A DNA stretch of 64,000 nucleotides. Source: Phymatolithon calcareum. Lineage: Eukaryota; Rhodophyta; Florideophyceae; Hapalidiales. The position numbers and the translations under genes were made by a program. Location: assembly GCA_977006965.1 (NCBI GenBank), contig OZ345354.1, forward strand, positions 3,472,001-3,536,000. Direction: 5' to 3'. Below, piece after piece: positions 19,160-29,858 of the stretch. Each line of letters starts with the position of its first letter. The first letter of the stretch is position 1. The notes under the pieces are model-generated. The model was not told the origin of the DNA. It did no database searches and worked only from the letters and a program-made list of their open reading frames with translations.

Positions 19160-19872
19160 GCAGATCAGAAAGCGGCGACCTTGAATGCCACATTGAACCA
19201 GATCCGCGGCGTCCATGAAACACAGGATGCTGTTTCGGCGGGAGCTTTTGAATCTTCGACACGGAGTACAGGGGAGATTTCAGATGTCGTAGCAGAGCTC
19301 GGAGTTCTTGGCCATCTTTGCTGATTTTGCAAAGCTCGTGTTAGTGGGCCGCGCATTCAATCTGGAAGGATTCAAGGAAAGTCGAAGAGGTCGAAATTGC
19401 ACTCGGAGCCATAGGCTCACAAGCGAGAAGAACTCCATTCGATGAAGATCGAACAGCAGGCTTATCATCTTTACTTTCTAGGGTACTCGCGATAGCAGAG
19501 TTGCTGCCGGAAATGCGAGACATACTCAAACTTGTACGGTTCTAGTGGACGAAATAAGGTTCCAGTTGTCAATGCGAGAAGAGGGCGTGGCATTTTGAGA
19601 GATGAAAGCTTTTCTATTTGCATTAATGAGGGCGGGGGAGACTTCAAGCGGCGTACCAGTGCTCGGAACTCTTCGACTTTTTTGTCCATTTGCAAATACT
19701 CGATTATATGGGCGACACATTCGATTCAAAAAGATTCATGTTCACCAGAAACGGATGAACGAGAACATTCAGTCTTGGGTTTCGAAGAACACAAAGCGCC
19801 ATCCAGTGTAGATCGGACAGCTGATATGTCCGCATTATTTTCCAAATGGCCAACAGTACGCGTCAAAGCATA
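19160..19872 (+). other. Decayed coding-like segment with an internal duplication
   Basis: No intact gene. Plus-strand frames are helical and Glu/Ser-rich (for example ESSTRSTGEISDVVAELG, then LSSLLSRVLAIAELLPEM) and change frame repeatedly. Two stretches about 370 bp apart (around 19300-19380 and 19665-19755) are related: GCTCGGA, TTTGCAAA and a WA(A/T)HSI(W/Q)KDS-like reading occur in both. It looks like an old tandem duplication inside a repeat-rich pseudogene. Function unknown. Confidence 0.3.
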
Positions 19873-20226
19873 GCTGTTTTCGTCTGTGGTTGATTCACTC
19901 AATTTCGCTCTTTCATAGTGGACAGAATAAACGCCGTCCATCAGCATGGAAAGAGGAAGTGGGATTTGGGAGAGAAGATATGTAGCTTTGGTCGAACATA
20001 AAGGCAATGTGAATCGTCGTCCGTAAAGAAGGGATTTAATCGACCTACGCTATAATTTGAACTATATTGATCTTGTTGATCACAGAACAGCGCTTGCCCA
20101 TCTTCGCAATTCTAAGCTCATTTATTTGCCCTTATTCCCCCAAAAATCCCTCTACAGAGCATATCTACTCAACGCTCGCGCTCTAAAAGTTCTGGCTCCG
20201 GTTGCGCCTATGGCTCCGGTCAGCAT

Positions 20227-20607
20227 CTACAAGAGATTTCCTTTCTTTAGCTTCGATTTTAGAGAGGAAACTTTTGATTTGACCGAAGCATCCTTTGGAA
20301 AATTCGGGGGTAGTGTCTGTGGGAACTTGAGGGGCAAGTTTTCGCCATTCTTCTTAAGGTAGTTGATCAGCTCCTTATACGCGTTCCGTGGTGCCAAGGC
20401 CATTTCTGTTTGTTTGCTCAATATTAATAGAGCATCGACGTATTTGCTCGGCTTCCGCTTTCTTGAGTTATTGTTCTCGCTGTACAGGGCCTCAACGCCG
20501 CCACCGCCTTCTTGTATTTCTTTTAGACGTTTGTTCTGCGTAGATATACACTGAATGACGAACTGCTCAGAGGGAAGGTCATAGCGCTTAGGGAACTTGA
20601 CACGCAA
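20227..20607 (-). CDS. Lys-rich hypothetical protein fragment
   Basis: 126 residues with protein-like composition: CISTQNKRLKEIQEGGGG, then NNNSRKRKPSKYVDALLILS, then a tail rich in Lys, Ser and Pro. It lies immediately downstream (minus sense) of the 30-bp repeat array, whose minus-strand frames encode 10-residue repeats. A frame change and a TAA separate the two, so this may be the C-terminus of a broken repeat protein. The family was not recognised. Confidence 0.4.
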   Translation of the reverse strand: MRVKFPKRYDLPSEQFVIQCISTQNKRLKEIQEGGGGVEALYSENNNSRKRKPSKYVDALLILSKQTEMALAPRNAYKELINYLKKNGENLPLKFPQTLPPNFPKDASVKSKVSSLKSKLKKGNLL

Positions 20608-21190
20608 CGCCTCGGCTTACTGGCCGCGCACAAAGTGAGCGATGGTCTATTGGCCTCGCGCGAATCGTGCGCAGGCCTACAGGCCGCGCACAGGAAGCCT
20701 GACGGCCTTTTGGCCTCGAAGAAATTGTGCGACGGTCTACTGACCTCGTACAAAAAGTGTGCGGGCCTACCGGACGCGCACGTATAGCGCAAGGGCCTCC
20801 TGGCTTTGCGCAACGGAGAGATGGACTACTGTTCTTTCTCAGGAGGTGTACAGGCCTTGTGGCCGTGCACAAGTAGCTTGACGGCCTTGTGGCCCTCCAC
20901 AGAAGGTTTTCAAAGGTCTACTGACCTCGCAAAAAGTTGCGGTGTGCAGGCATTCTGGCCGCGCACTGGTAGCACCATGGGCCCATGGCCTTGGGAAAAA
21001 AGTTGCGCGAAGGTATACTGAACTCTCCAAGAAGGTTCGTGGGCGTATTGGCCGCGCGCACGCTTAGGGAAGGTCTATTGACCTCTCTAATCGAGAAGGC
21101 CTCTTGGCCTCACCTAAACTCTGAAGGAAGATCTATTGACCTCTCTAAAGAGGTGTGCCGGCCTTCCTACCGTACCCGAGCTTCATCAAC
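20595..21190. repeat. 30-bp minisatellite of small hairpins
   Basis: About 18-20 degenerate units of roughly 30 bp. Each carries two GGCC/GACC-type half sites around 2-4 bases, often with outer GTGCG...CGCAC pairing, so many single units fold on themselves (for example around 20657-20681: GTGCGCAGGCCTACAGGCCGCGCAC-like). In the minus frames the 30 bp gives a 10-residue repeat such as CARPVGLRTI. Units decay toward 21190. Whether it was once coding or is a structural satellite cannot be settled from sequence alone. Confidence 0.7.
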
Positions 21191-21271
21191 TTAGTGCTAA
21201 GCGCTAATTCAGGCTCACTTACCCTGAAACGCTATTAACGTTTGAGATTATTTAGAGTCTCCATTTATAAT

Positions 21272-22469
21272 CTATCGCATTGGCCTTGCAGCGCATGTTC
21301 CATACCCTTGAGAAACATAAGAGTTTTTCTTGTCGTGGAAACCAATGTACGTTAGCGTCTCAGAAATATCTCTATGTCCTAGGAAGTCCAGAATGTAGTA
21401 TGGATCTTCCTTTCGCACAAAATAGCGAAAACCAGCACCGCCTCGGCGTGGAGAGTGCAACTTTGCCTTGTCCGCAATACCCAAGTCCGCAAAAAGAACA
21501 CCAACAGCTGCGCTGTATGTGTCAGACGACATAGCGAGGCCCTTCTGGAATTGATTTCGGTGCACGACGGGAAAAAGAGGGCTGTTCGCATTGCTCATAT
21601 CCCCGCCATATATGCCGTGGATCAGGGACAGGTGCGATAAAATGGCAAAACCAGGGCTAATAATTAGCGCGTCTGTCCAAGAAGGAAATATTATTCTTCG
21701 AACAGCCTCACTCCCCGTTTTCGCCTTGACCCCATACAGAGTTGCACCAACAGTAGTTTCAATGTTCTCGGAAAGAAAAAAAAGATCGCCCAAGCGTAAG
21801 TTGACCATTTCCGCTCCCCTTGCGCCCGATCCGAATGACGCAGTTACAATCAGCGTTGTCTCTAGCATCATCCAGTTGACTGCCGGGTTTGTTCGAGGCT
21901 GGAACTGGGCGTCTAGAGCATCGCCAAGCTGGTTTGCAAACCATTTTCGCATGGCAGACGCTACATCGTCGTGCGTTAACTGATAGGCCCTTTTGACAGG
22001 ATTGGAGCAACCCTTGGCCTGTGCTTTCTGGATAGAGCTCTTAAACTCAGAGAGATGCTGTGCTTTCCACGGGGGGCGGAGACAGAACTTCTTCTGACAA
22101 CACATGTATGGTTATTTGCGAACGAGACACCTTGGTTCTTGTACCACATATCGACTGCGGCAAGCAATACGTTCCACGTAACCGACGCAGATTTCCCGTC
22201 GTATCCCTTTTCTGTTGGACTGCATCTTTGCAGAAGCATTCCCATGATGCATTCTACAACGAAATCTCCATTTTTTTCGATATCCAAGGGATTCCGACCT
22301 TTTTCTCGATCGCAGAGGACTCTTCCTCGGCAAGATTGTAGTTCTTGCTGTAGCGCTTCTTTGTTGCCTCCTGAACCCCGTGCATTCGATAAATTACTGA
22401 TACATGCTGTGATAGCTCAGCTCTTTCTTTCGAGGGCTTTCTCTGAGCGTTTCTTTTCTCCTTCACCAA
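21272..22469 (-). pseudogene. Tyrosine recombinase (Crypton/YR-element type) with two frame changes
   Basis: The catalytic domain is open from 22105 down to 21272. It has the tyrosine-recombinase set: Arg in SGARGAEMVNLRL, a Lys in VKAKTG, HSPR (HxxR) in KLHSPRRGG, the second His in LGHRDISE, and the nucleophile Tyr in TLTYIGF. The N-terminal core-binding part lies upstream in two other frames (ATKKRYSKNYNLAEEE, then NGDFVVECIMGMLL to SVTWNVLLAAVDMWYKNQG). The frame changes coincide with an A7 run and a C6 run, both -1. In eukaryotes such recombinases are carried by Cryptons, DIRS/Ngaro or related YR elements; no reverse transcriptase is seen, so Crypton-like is preferred. Confidence 0.65.
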
Positions 22470-22538
22470 GGGCGGAGGCGAATGCAGCAGTGAGTGCAGT
22501 CTTAGGTACCGCGTTTTTTCAATCGTTTTCGTCTGGTC

Positions 22539-23193
22539 TTATTGATTCGGAGTAAGAGTAGCAGATTTCCTGCCGCATTTGATGATCTGGTAGTGGCCTC
22601 CAGAGTAATTCTCGGTAAACCTTATAACAACAGCTCCTTTCGCAGTTCCTTGCAATGACCCGGACCATAATGAAGAATTGGGGTGCAGCACTTGCCTCAA
22701 CATTGGCAAAGATTCTGCAGAGGTACATGAAGAGACGCAGTGTACCTTAACTCCGAGACATCGCCCGAGAAGATGGAGCTCCAAGTCCCCTAAGCATGCT
22801 CCGAGCCAGTTTCCCGTTAACACAGAGTTTCCAAGGCGCTCGCAAAAGTCATCAAACAGAACAACTTCCGCAATGAGAGTCTCTGGGGAGCAATTCAAAT
22901 ATCTCCATAGGTAGATAGCAGCTCTTCGCGCTCCCAGAGCTGTAACAATCTCTTCTTCAATGTGGGCAAGACACGTCCAGACAGGTAAAGAAGGGTCACT
23001 TCCTTCTTTTGAGCTTTACGCTCACTGTGTGATCTGGCGAGATTTGCCAGCTGACGGCGTTATCAATGTCTGGCCCGATTCTTAGACGTGTAAGATCCTC
23101 GAAAGAAATGATTCTCTCGCAATCAACGCTGTTACTCGTCAAGTTCATCCATGTCGAGTGGCGAGGGAGATTGGGGACACGATAGGAGCGCAA
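22539..23193 (-). pseudogene. Possible OTU-like protease segment, frames broken
   Basis: Two minus-strand frames. The upstream one (23193-22996) contains FEDLTRLRIGPDIDNAVSWQIS. The downstream one (about 23018-22539) has an OTU-like order: a LGARRAAIYLWRYL helix, a GNWLGACLGDLELHLLGRCL block like W-G-x3-E-L-x-A-L, and near the end a IRFTENYSGGHYQII block like the catalytic-histidine strand HYxxI. The usual DGNC cysteine box was not found, so either it is lost or the assignment is wrong. OTU proteases occur as extra genes in several eukaryotic transposon groups. It lies directly upstream of the tyrosine recombinase in the same sense. Confidence 0.3.
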
Positions 23194-23377
23194 AATGAAC
23201 TCCGTCGTACTGGTTTCGGGATACGAATCTACAAAGCTTATGGGGCATACATTTCAATCATCTGGTTGCATATCATATGCGATTCGGCGCCGTGAACAAT
23301 GAAATTGTAACGGTATATATTGTTTCATCCCCTTATTTGTGAACAGGCACTCTTTGAAAAAATAGAACACTGCCCAA

Positions 23378-24403
23378 ATGTCTCGCCCTCCTCGGATGCC
23401 AATTCGAGAGTGCTCACCTGCACGCTCGATACTCTCCGGAACATCTGGATATAGTTCTACTAGCGATCAACGTGTCCGCTCTGGATTTTCTCGAGAAATC
23501 CAGAACATTCTTGGCTCATTCGAAAGCGCTCCAAGATTTTCCCAGTTGGATAAGACTCCCGGTCGCGGGAACAATGTATTGGCGCAAACTATCGGAATGC
23601 TTAGCCATATGTGGGCCCAACGGGACCCTTCGAAGCCGGAGCTGTGCTTCGATAAGCACGAAGGAAGACCAGGGACGACCATTTACAACCATCCTCGCAG
23701 AAAATCTGGGGGTTTGGTAGTCCCTTGTTCACTGGCTACATACCAAGAATGAGATGGCGTCGAGAGGACTGTGGATATTATTAACAACAATATTATGATG
23801 AGCTCACTTGCTCAATCATCCACATTTGTGGATGGCCAAGGCATGGGTCGGAGGCAGCCGAAGAATCGGCCAGTGCAAATTACATTTCGGGCCTCGAGAG
23901 ATCGGGTTGGGTCAAAGAAGAGCTTTGAAAGGCCCAGGAATAGAGGGCGATTTGAGAAGAAAAGTGTCGTAAGTATTGAGAAAACAAGGCCTATCGCTCC
24001 CACTATTCCGCTAAACACCCTAGGACTTCGACGACTTATGCAACAGTGGGTTCTACGAGACAAGGAGAGTGGACTATTGATCCCCTTGGCAGAGTTTGAT
24101 GTGCAGAAAAGAAGTGGAAATGATGCGACAGGAAAAAGTAACAAGTTCATTTACAACAAGAGAAGAAGGCTAGCAGTGGCAGTGCTGCTGGCGTTACAAG
24201 ATGCTTTTGAGAGCAGCATTTCATTCTCAAGTGCAATTGGTGCCTCGAAAGAAGCTCAGAATATATCGCTATCTGAATGGGACTCAATTGCTGTTAAGTA
24301 CCTCAAAGGAAAGAGAAGACTTACGGAAATGGAGGTTATAGATCTTGGAAAAAAGTTATATAATTGTGGAGCTTTTTCGCTTTTACCTGACGGAGATGAA
24401 TAA
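23378..24403 (+). pseudogene. Transposon-associated hypothetical gene with one in-frame TGA
   Basis: A single frame of about 340 codons with one TGA at 23750-23752. The first part is Arg/Ser/Pro-rich; the second has a basic stretch (ASRDRVGSKKSFERPRNRGR), then a helical acidic to mixed C-terminus (LRRLMQQWVLRDKESGLLIP, NKRRRLAVAVLLALQDAF, MEVIDLGKKLYNCGAFSLL). No family was recognised. It is divergent from the OTU/recombinase genes with less than 200 bp between starts, which suggests a shared promoter and membership of the same element. Confidence 0.4.
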
Positions 24404-24665
24404 AACTTGACGCTGGATGTGAATAAAAGATTACTGTCACGTGAAACTGAATTGCAGTCTTGGGAGATACTCTTCAACTGCGGTCGTGACTTTTGTGCAA
24501 GACGTACATCACACTAATCTGATTCGCCAAAAAATTCCTTCATTGAGCGTCAAAGGGATGTAGTATATATACGCAGCTGTTATCCAGGACAAAGACCATG
24601 CGTGAATCACCGCAGATCATCCTCATCCCGCACGCATCCTCAACTCACCTCATCAATCCTGAACC

Positions 24666-25253
24666 ATGTCGTCGAGAGCTGCTTTATCAACGCGAATTTC
24701 TGGGCCTGAAGCTTGTCCGATTTTCCTCAAGGATCTGTAAGGTGACGTACTGCGGACAGCGTGTCAACACTACTTCTGTTTGTCATGTCTCACCAACCAC
24801 CGCACTACGACATTGACAAGCGAAGCTTACACGCCTGTTGCTTCTCCTTTCTGCCGTTCAGAGCTCCCTCGACGAGCTATTCGACCGTTCGAGTCGGCAA
24901 AGCAGCCTGCCAGATGGTGTCACCCGATCCAGGAGAAGTTCGGGTATAAGATTTACAAAGGGTATAGCAACGATCGTCGCCGCGGAGACCTCAGAAACCT
25001 GAGTAGTCGTAAACTTAGCGTCGCCACTCAGAGGAAGGACCGGAACAATAAGAGAAGGGAGCGCATGCGACGCGCAGAGGAGCGCAAGAAACTCGAGGAA
25101 GCCTTGAATACGGCTGAACTTACGCGTCTGACTGCGCAAAGAGCGCACATGCAAATGCAAGAAGAGTTTGGTGATGGCGTTTCGCTTCCAGTTATAAATT
25201 TGGACAGTACGCCTAACGCCGGTGCTTCTTTACCGCAGTTGCAAAAAACGTGA
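24666..25253 (+). pseudogene. RING finger gene with an in-frame TAA
   Basis: The frame starts at an ATG in a good context (ctgaaccATGTCG) and is broken by TAA at 24738-24740. RING elements: CPIF (second cysteine replaced by Phe), the stop, then ACQHYFCLSCL (C-x-H-x2-C-x2-C), then SPFCRSEL (Pro and Cys kept, first Cys lost). A strongly basic, helical C-terminus follows (RKDRNNKRRERMRRAEERKKLEEAL). The pattern of damage is the same as in the RING gene at 51-800: one stop inside the domain plus loss of zinc ligands. It is the 3' neighbour of the broken transposon gene at 23378-24403. Confidence 0.6.
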
Positions 25254-26831
25254 CATCGCCATAGACAGCCTCCATTGTGGGTTGCCATTTTTGTAGAAAA
25301 ATCAGGAAAACTAGGATTCTTTTCCTCACAGCAAATGGGGCAGTCATAAACTTCATGTTATGATAAGCCCCCGACTGAAATCCCTCTTTAACTGCAACTC
25401 GACTACCTGTCCGGAAGCCTTGCAGTTAGAAGGGATTACTATATACGGCGGAATGCTTTGAAGTAGCCGAGTGCTCGCCCAACCGCAAAGGTTCTCATGA
25501 AGAAAGCAAATGATAATGATCGAAGATTCATACAATTAGGGCTTCTGATGTTCGGGGAAAGTTGGATTTTATTTCTGTTGTGAAAAATTTTTGGGGTTGA
25601 GCATAGTATAAGTCTTCAAGCTTACAGAATAAACAGGTACAGGTAATTCAAAGTAGAATTGAGAGGTATGGAATCATGAACTAAATATCGGCAAATCGTA
25701 CAACGTTATTTAACTTCATTTATTGCGTCACCTGAAATACGGCATCACTTCTTCATCACCGCCGAGAACCAGCAGCCAGATTATCCGCACAACCTGGTTC
25801 GTCTGCCCTTGGGCCCTCGGTTTCGCCCTCGTTCGCCGCCCCGAAATCAAAATGTGGCCATATCTGACATTGCTAACCACACGTCAAACTTTTGCTCCAG
25901 ATGCTTTCAGACACTGAAACTTGAAAAACGATGTTTGAAAAGTAAGATTCCTCGTTTGGAATTTCAGACCTCAGTATTGTTTCCGGGAGAGCTAACAGTT
26001 GTACTCAGCAGCTACGTAGGTCATGATGAGCTAGGTCATCATGGCTGCAAAGTGTAACTAGATGCCGCGTCCCCATTATTATCGCCATGTTTCAGTAAAG
26101 CTGGTTACACTCGAAAATAAAACTCAAAATCAAAATAAGGCAGCTTATAATCCATTTTATTCATTGAAATGTAAAACATTGTCGTGCAAACTTGGAGCAC
26201 GATAGTCAAAACAGTTGACCAAAGGCCTAGATTGGTATACCGGAAGGAAAGCGTCTGTGCTTTACTTCCTACCAATCCATTCTGCCTCCCTCCATCCAAC
26301 GGAGGAAGACTAGAGTGACTAAAGTAGGGCTGAGAGACTGTGCCCGAACTATAGGCTGACCCAAACAAGGGTCGGTTGTAGTACACGCAATCCCTCCTGT
26401 AGATGACACGAAGTACTACGTGTATTGTAGTCCGAAAACGAAGTCCAAGACAAACATAAATTTAGAAGCGGGCTTGCTGTACTCAATACTCCAGCGCCAT
26501 TGACATCCCTGTAAAGGAGAAAGCACAACAACATATTTGGTCTAATCCCTGATGTAGACACGCAATGATGCAGTGGCGCCAGAAGCTGCAGGAATAGGGG
26601 ACCTAAATTCCGACATAGGTTCTGCGAGCAGAAAGCACGCAATAGGCTTCCAGCAAACCCCATGGCTGGAAGGCAATGGGAAGCCTACTTAAGCAGTTCC
26701 ACCTTTGTAGTTTTAGTATAGAGCATCTCACCGTCTCATCGGAGAGACATCACCCCTTTTCAAGATAAACATTCTTCATCTTTTCACCACCAGTGAATAC
26801 AGATATTTCTTTCCTGCAGGAGCATGTCTGA
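25254..26831. other. Gene-free stretch
   Basis: AT-rich with no convincing coding sequence. Near its end, 26760-26860 resembles 27965-28080 inside the retroelement remnant (shared TTCATCTTTTCACCACCAGTGA), so the retroelement debris starts before 26832. Confidence 0.45.
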
Positions 26832-28247
26832 GTGATAAGAAGAAGATTGTTCAAGTTTGATTTGGAAATGGATGACCATCGAACCACGGAAAGTGGAAGT
26901 CAATCGTCGGCGCAACCTATCTATCGGCAACCAACCGCCGCACTATTCCAAACCGTGAGCCATCCGATTTTACGGAGTCTCGACCCAAGAGTTGTGACAA
27001 AGTTTTTGAAGGAGAGGAAACAGTACGAAGATGAGGTCAACGAGAAGAAGAAGGAAGTCCCGTCGGTGACGGTGGCATCTTACAAGGTGTCAATCGATAG
27101 GAGCATTCTCGAGTCAATGTTCTTCCTAGGGAAGTTCAATGACATATCAAGAGCTAAAACAGCTTGAGCTCTTACATCGAACGATATTCAAAAATTTATT
27201 GAAGGTTTGGTGCTGAAGAATGAAGACGAACAGGTACACCCGGAAATCATAGAGAAGGCGCTAAACAACCTTCGAATGCCAATGCATGTCATGTAAGCGG
27301 AGGCAAGGACTCTGGAGTTTGCTTCAAATTTCTTCTCAAGTTTAGAAGAAAGTGGGTACCCGAACTTCAAGCAAAAAAATCCGAAGAAAACCATAGCGCT
27401 CATGCAGGATAAGGTTTTCCCAACAAATTTGAAGAAGGCAATGGAAAGGCACCTCGAATATCAGCAAGGATTGAAGGAGGACCTCAGAGCCTATATCAAT
27501 TTGTTGTGCAAGGAAGCTGAAATATTCCAAAGGGCAGAAGGTATGCACCCTAAGGGCACAACATCAACACCGAAGAAGACACAACCATCTGGATCCCAAG
27601 TGGACACGAAACCAAAGAAAAGGATTCCAGTATGTCTTAATCCTCCATGTAAGACCAAAGGAAAGAGGCACTTCCTAAGCGACTGCGAAGATTGCGAGGA
27701 AGATGAGAAGAAACGGCTACCAGAGGAACACAAGAAGAAGAAAAACAACAAGAAAGGCGCGCAGAAAGTGTCGAGCCGAAACAGCGACGCGTGTCCAACA
27801 AATACCACACTCATCAAAGCAAGATTTGGGGGAGTGGAGTCAAGAATGATATGCGCGGAGGCGGGGTCAGATATCAATCTGATGCCTCCGGACCTTTATG
27901 CAACGTTAATGGAAACCGGGGCCCGAATTGAAACAAAGACGTTCCAAAATGAGCGGAAATTCCCTTTTCATCTTTTCACCACCAGTGATTACACTGAGCA
28001 GGTTTCTTTTTTTCTGTTTGTAATAGTAATTAGAGCATGGCGAAGTGATATCAACAAGAGGCGCTTTTTGATTAAAAGTGTTTCTGCCGGAAAGGGACTT
28101 ACGCTCAAAGAGCGTAAGGGGGATCGGCCCGTAGTGCCCTTCAACAGCATAATAAATATGATACCAGGGGACTGTAAAAGGCTTATTGCCTATTCCCTTT
28201 TACCGTCCCCTGCAAGTACAACTATTATGCTTCCGTACGGCGTCTAG
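26832..28247 (+). pseudogene. Gag/retropepsin remnant of an LTR-type retroelement
   Basis: One frame of about 470 codons with two in-frame stops, TGA at 27165-27167 and TAA at 27294-27296. The gag part is helical and charged (VVTKFLKERKQYEDEVNEKKKE). A Cys/His cluster follows (CLNPPCKTKGKRHFLSDCEDC), like a variant zinc knuckle, then a poly-Lys stretch. The protease part has ARFGGVESRMICAEAGSDINL: the layout is that of a retropepsin active site, but Glu stands where the catalytic Asp is expected. The end of the frame repeats sequence found just before its start, so the copy is rearranged. Reverse transcriptase and integrase are absent. It resembles Ty3/gypsy-like elements. Confidence 0.55.
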
Positions 28248-28421
28248 GTCATGCGATTCTGCGTGATCCTATGACTCAAGTGTTAGTCATCGGTTTAGAC
28301 AGCACTCCTTCATGAAACACGTCGGCAATAGGTGCAGATGCTGGTACGCTGTAAAAGCGCATAGCAACACGAGCAAAGAATTCAAGATTTCCTGACGACA
28401 ATCCCAATTCTTTCCTGAGCA

Positions 28422-29549
28422 ATGACATCCGCTTCCACTTTCTTGGAAAGCGATCCGCTTTTAAACAAGGTAAAGAAGCGCGTACATCAAGATGCGGTTA
28501 TCCTATTGAACGACGAAGCACATTTGCCGAAGAAACGCGAGTATCCGCACGAGACATATGGCTACTTCCTGCTCCTATGTGCAGCGATATCCAATACCGG
28601 CATGGGTGTCATCGTACGCTACGCAACGGCATTCCATTCGTTCCCGGTCAGCAGCGTGGCTGTATTTCTGGGATTGCTGCAATCGGCCACTGCGCTGGTC
28701 TCCATTTTCTTCTTCACGGACTACAAACAAGTGTTGTCAATGTCATCAAGACTTTTCACTCGTGTTGCTTTGCGCGGTTTTCTAGGTGCGACGGCCATGT
28801 ACTTGGTATTTCTTGCTCTCAGTCTTATTCCCCTCGGAATACAGACAAGTTTCTTTTTCCTCAGTAAGTCACCCTCATTTGCGCGGATAGTGATCTTCTG
28901 CAGCAGCAATCAGAAACGACTCTAGATGCTTACATTTTGTCCTTTCCTTCTGCGCTGAGTTACAGATCCCATTTTTACGATTGTTCTCTCAGCCCAAATC
29001 CTCGGCGAAGAGTTCGGGCTTTTCGAAATTGCTGCAGCCTTCGTGAGTTTGATTGGCGTCATTCTGGTGTCAAACCCTAAGCTTGAATTTGACTTCTCGC
29101 AAATCCACAACTCCAACTACGCCGTCGGTTGCATTGTGGCTTTCATGTCGGGTCTTGTTGTGGCTTTTGCGTACGTCACGCTGAAATCGTACGGCTCCAA
29201 GCTGCATTTCATGATATCCGTTCTTTCACTGGGTCTGTGGTCCATCGTTTTTGGAATTCTTATGGGCGGGGCCTCTATACAGGGAATGAGAGAGCACGGC
29301 ACTGGTACCTGGTTCGCCCTTGTCGGTTGTATGTTCGGGGTGTTATCGCAGTGCTTTCTCAACAAAGGGTTTCAGTACTGTAGGGCAGGCACAGGGACGA
29401 TGATGCAAAACGTTGATGTCCCGATATCTTATCTGTTGGGATTGGTTTTCCTCAATGAGGTGCCGCATTTCGAAAGTCTGATAGGATCCACCCTTGTCAT
29501 TGTTGGTACTGTTCTGGTGAGCGCAAAGCAGTTTCTTGTCAGAAAGTAA
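28422..29549 (+). CDS. EamA/DMT-superfamily transporter (SLC35G-like), one intron
   Basis: Two exons, 28422-28863 and 28966-29549, with an intron 28864-28965 (GTAAGT...TTACAG, 102 nt). Splicing gives about 341 residues and restores the family hallmark FFLNPIFTIVLSAQILGEE across the junction, which supports the intron strongly. About ten hydrophobic segments are seen, in two EamA halves: YGYFLLLCAAISNTGMGV to LALSLIPLGIQT, and SNYAVGCIVAFMSGLVV to GSTLVIVGTVLVSAK. The N-terminus is polar with an acidic/dileucine-like ESDPLLNKV. The superfamily exports metabolites or exchanges nucleotide sugars; the substrate cannot be told from sequence. This is the only clearly intact host gene between 16 and 33 kb. 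Confidence 0.85.
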
Positions 29550-29747
29550 ATAAACGTGATTCGCGGGCAACATCAACTTATCTCCAAGGAATCGTTTCTG
29601 ATTCGGTGGCATTCAGCATTCTAGAAGAAACTTTAACATGCATGATAACCGAGGAGAACATTCCCTGATCTGCATGACGAAGACAATGACGACATACGCC
29701 ACTGTCATGACATCTGTTTGAAAATTGATCTGCACAATGTGCAGATC

Positions 29748-29855
29748 ATGATCTGAAGTGTCGTCCCGTTTCTGCGCGCCGATAAACCTTTAGTACTAAT
29801 TGAAAAGTACAATTGAGCAGAACTATCGGGACGCAGAAACGAGACAACAGATCAT
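29748..29855. repeat. Small foldback/MITE-like inverted repeat
   Basis: The ends ATGATCTG and CAGATCAT are complementary, as are inner blocks around CGTTTCTGCG and CGCAGAAACG and CCGATA/TATCGG. A further perfect palindrome (GATCTGCACA-A-TGTGCAGATC, 29727-29747) adjoins on the left and the next mobile element on the right. Confidence 0.6.
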
Positions 29856-29858
29856 ACA

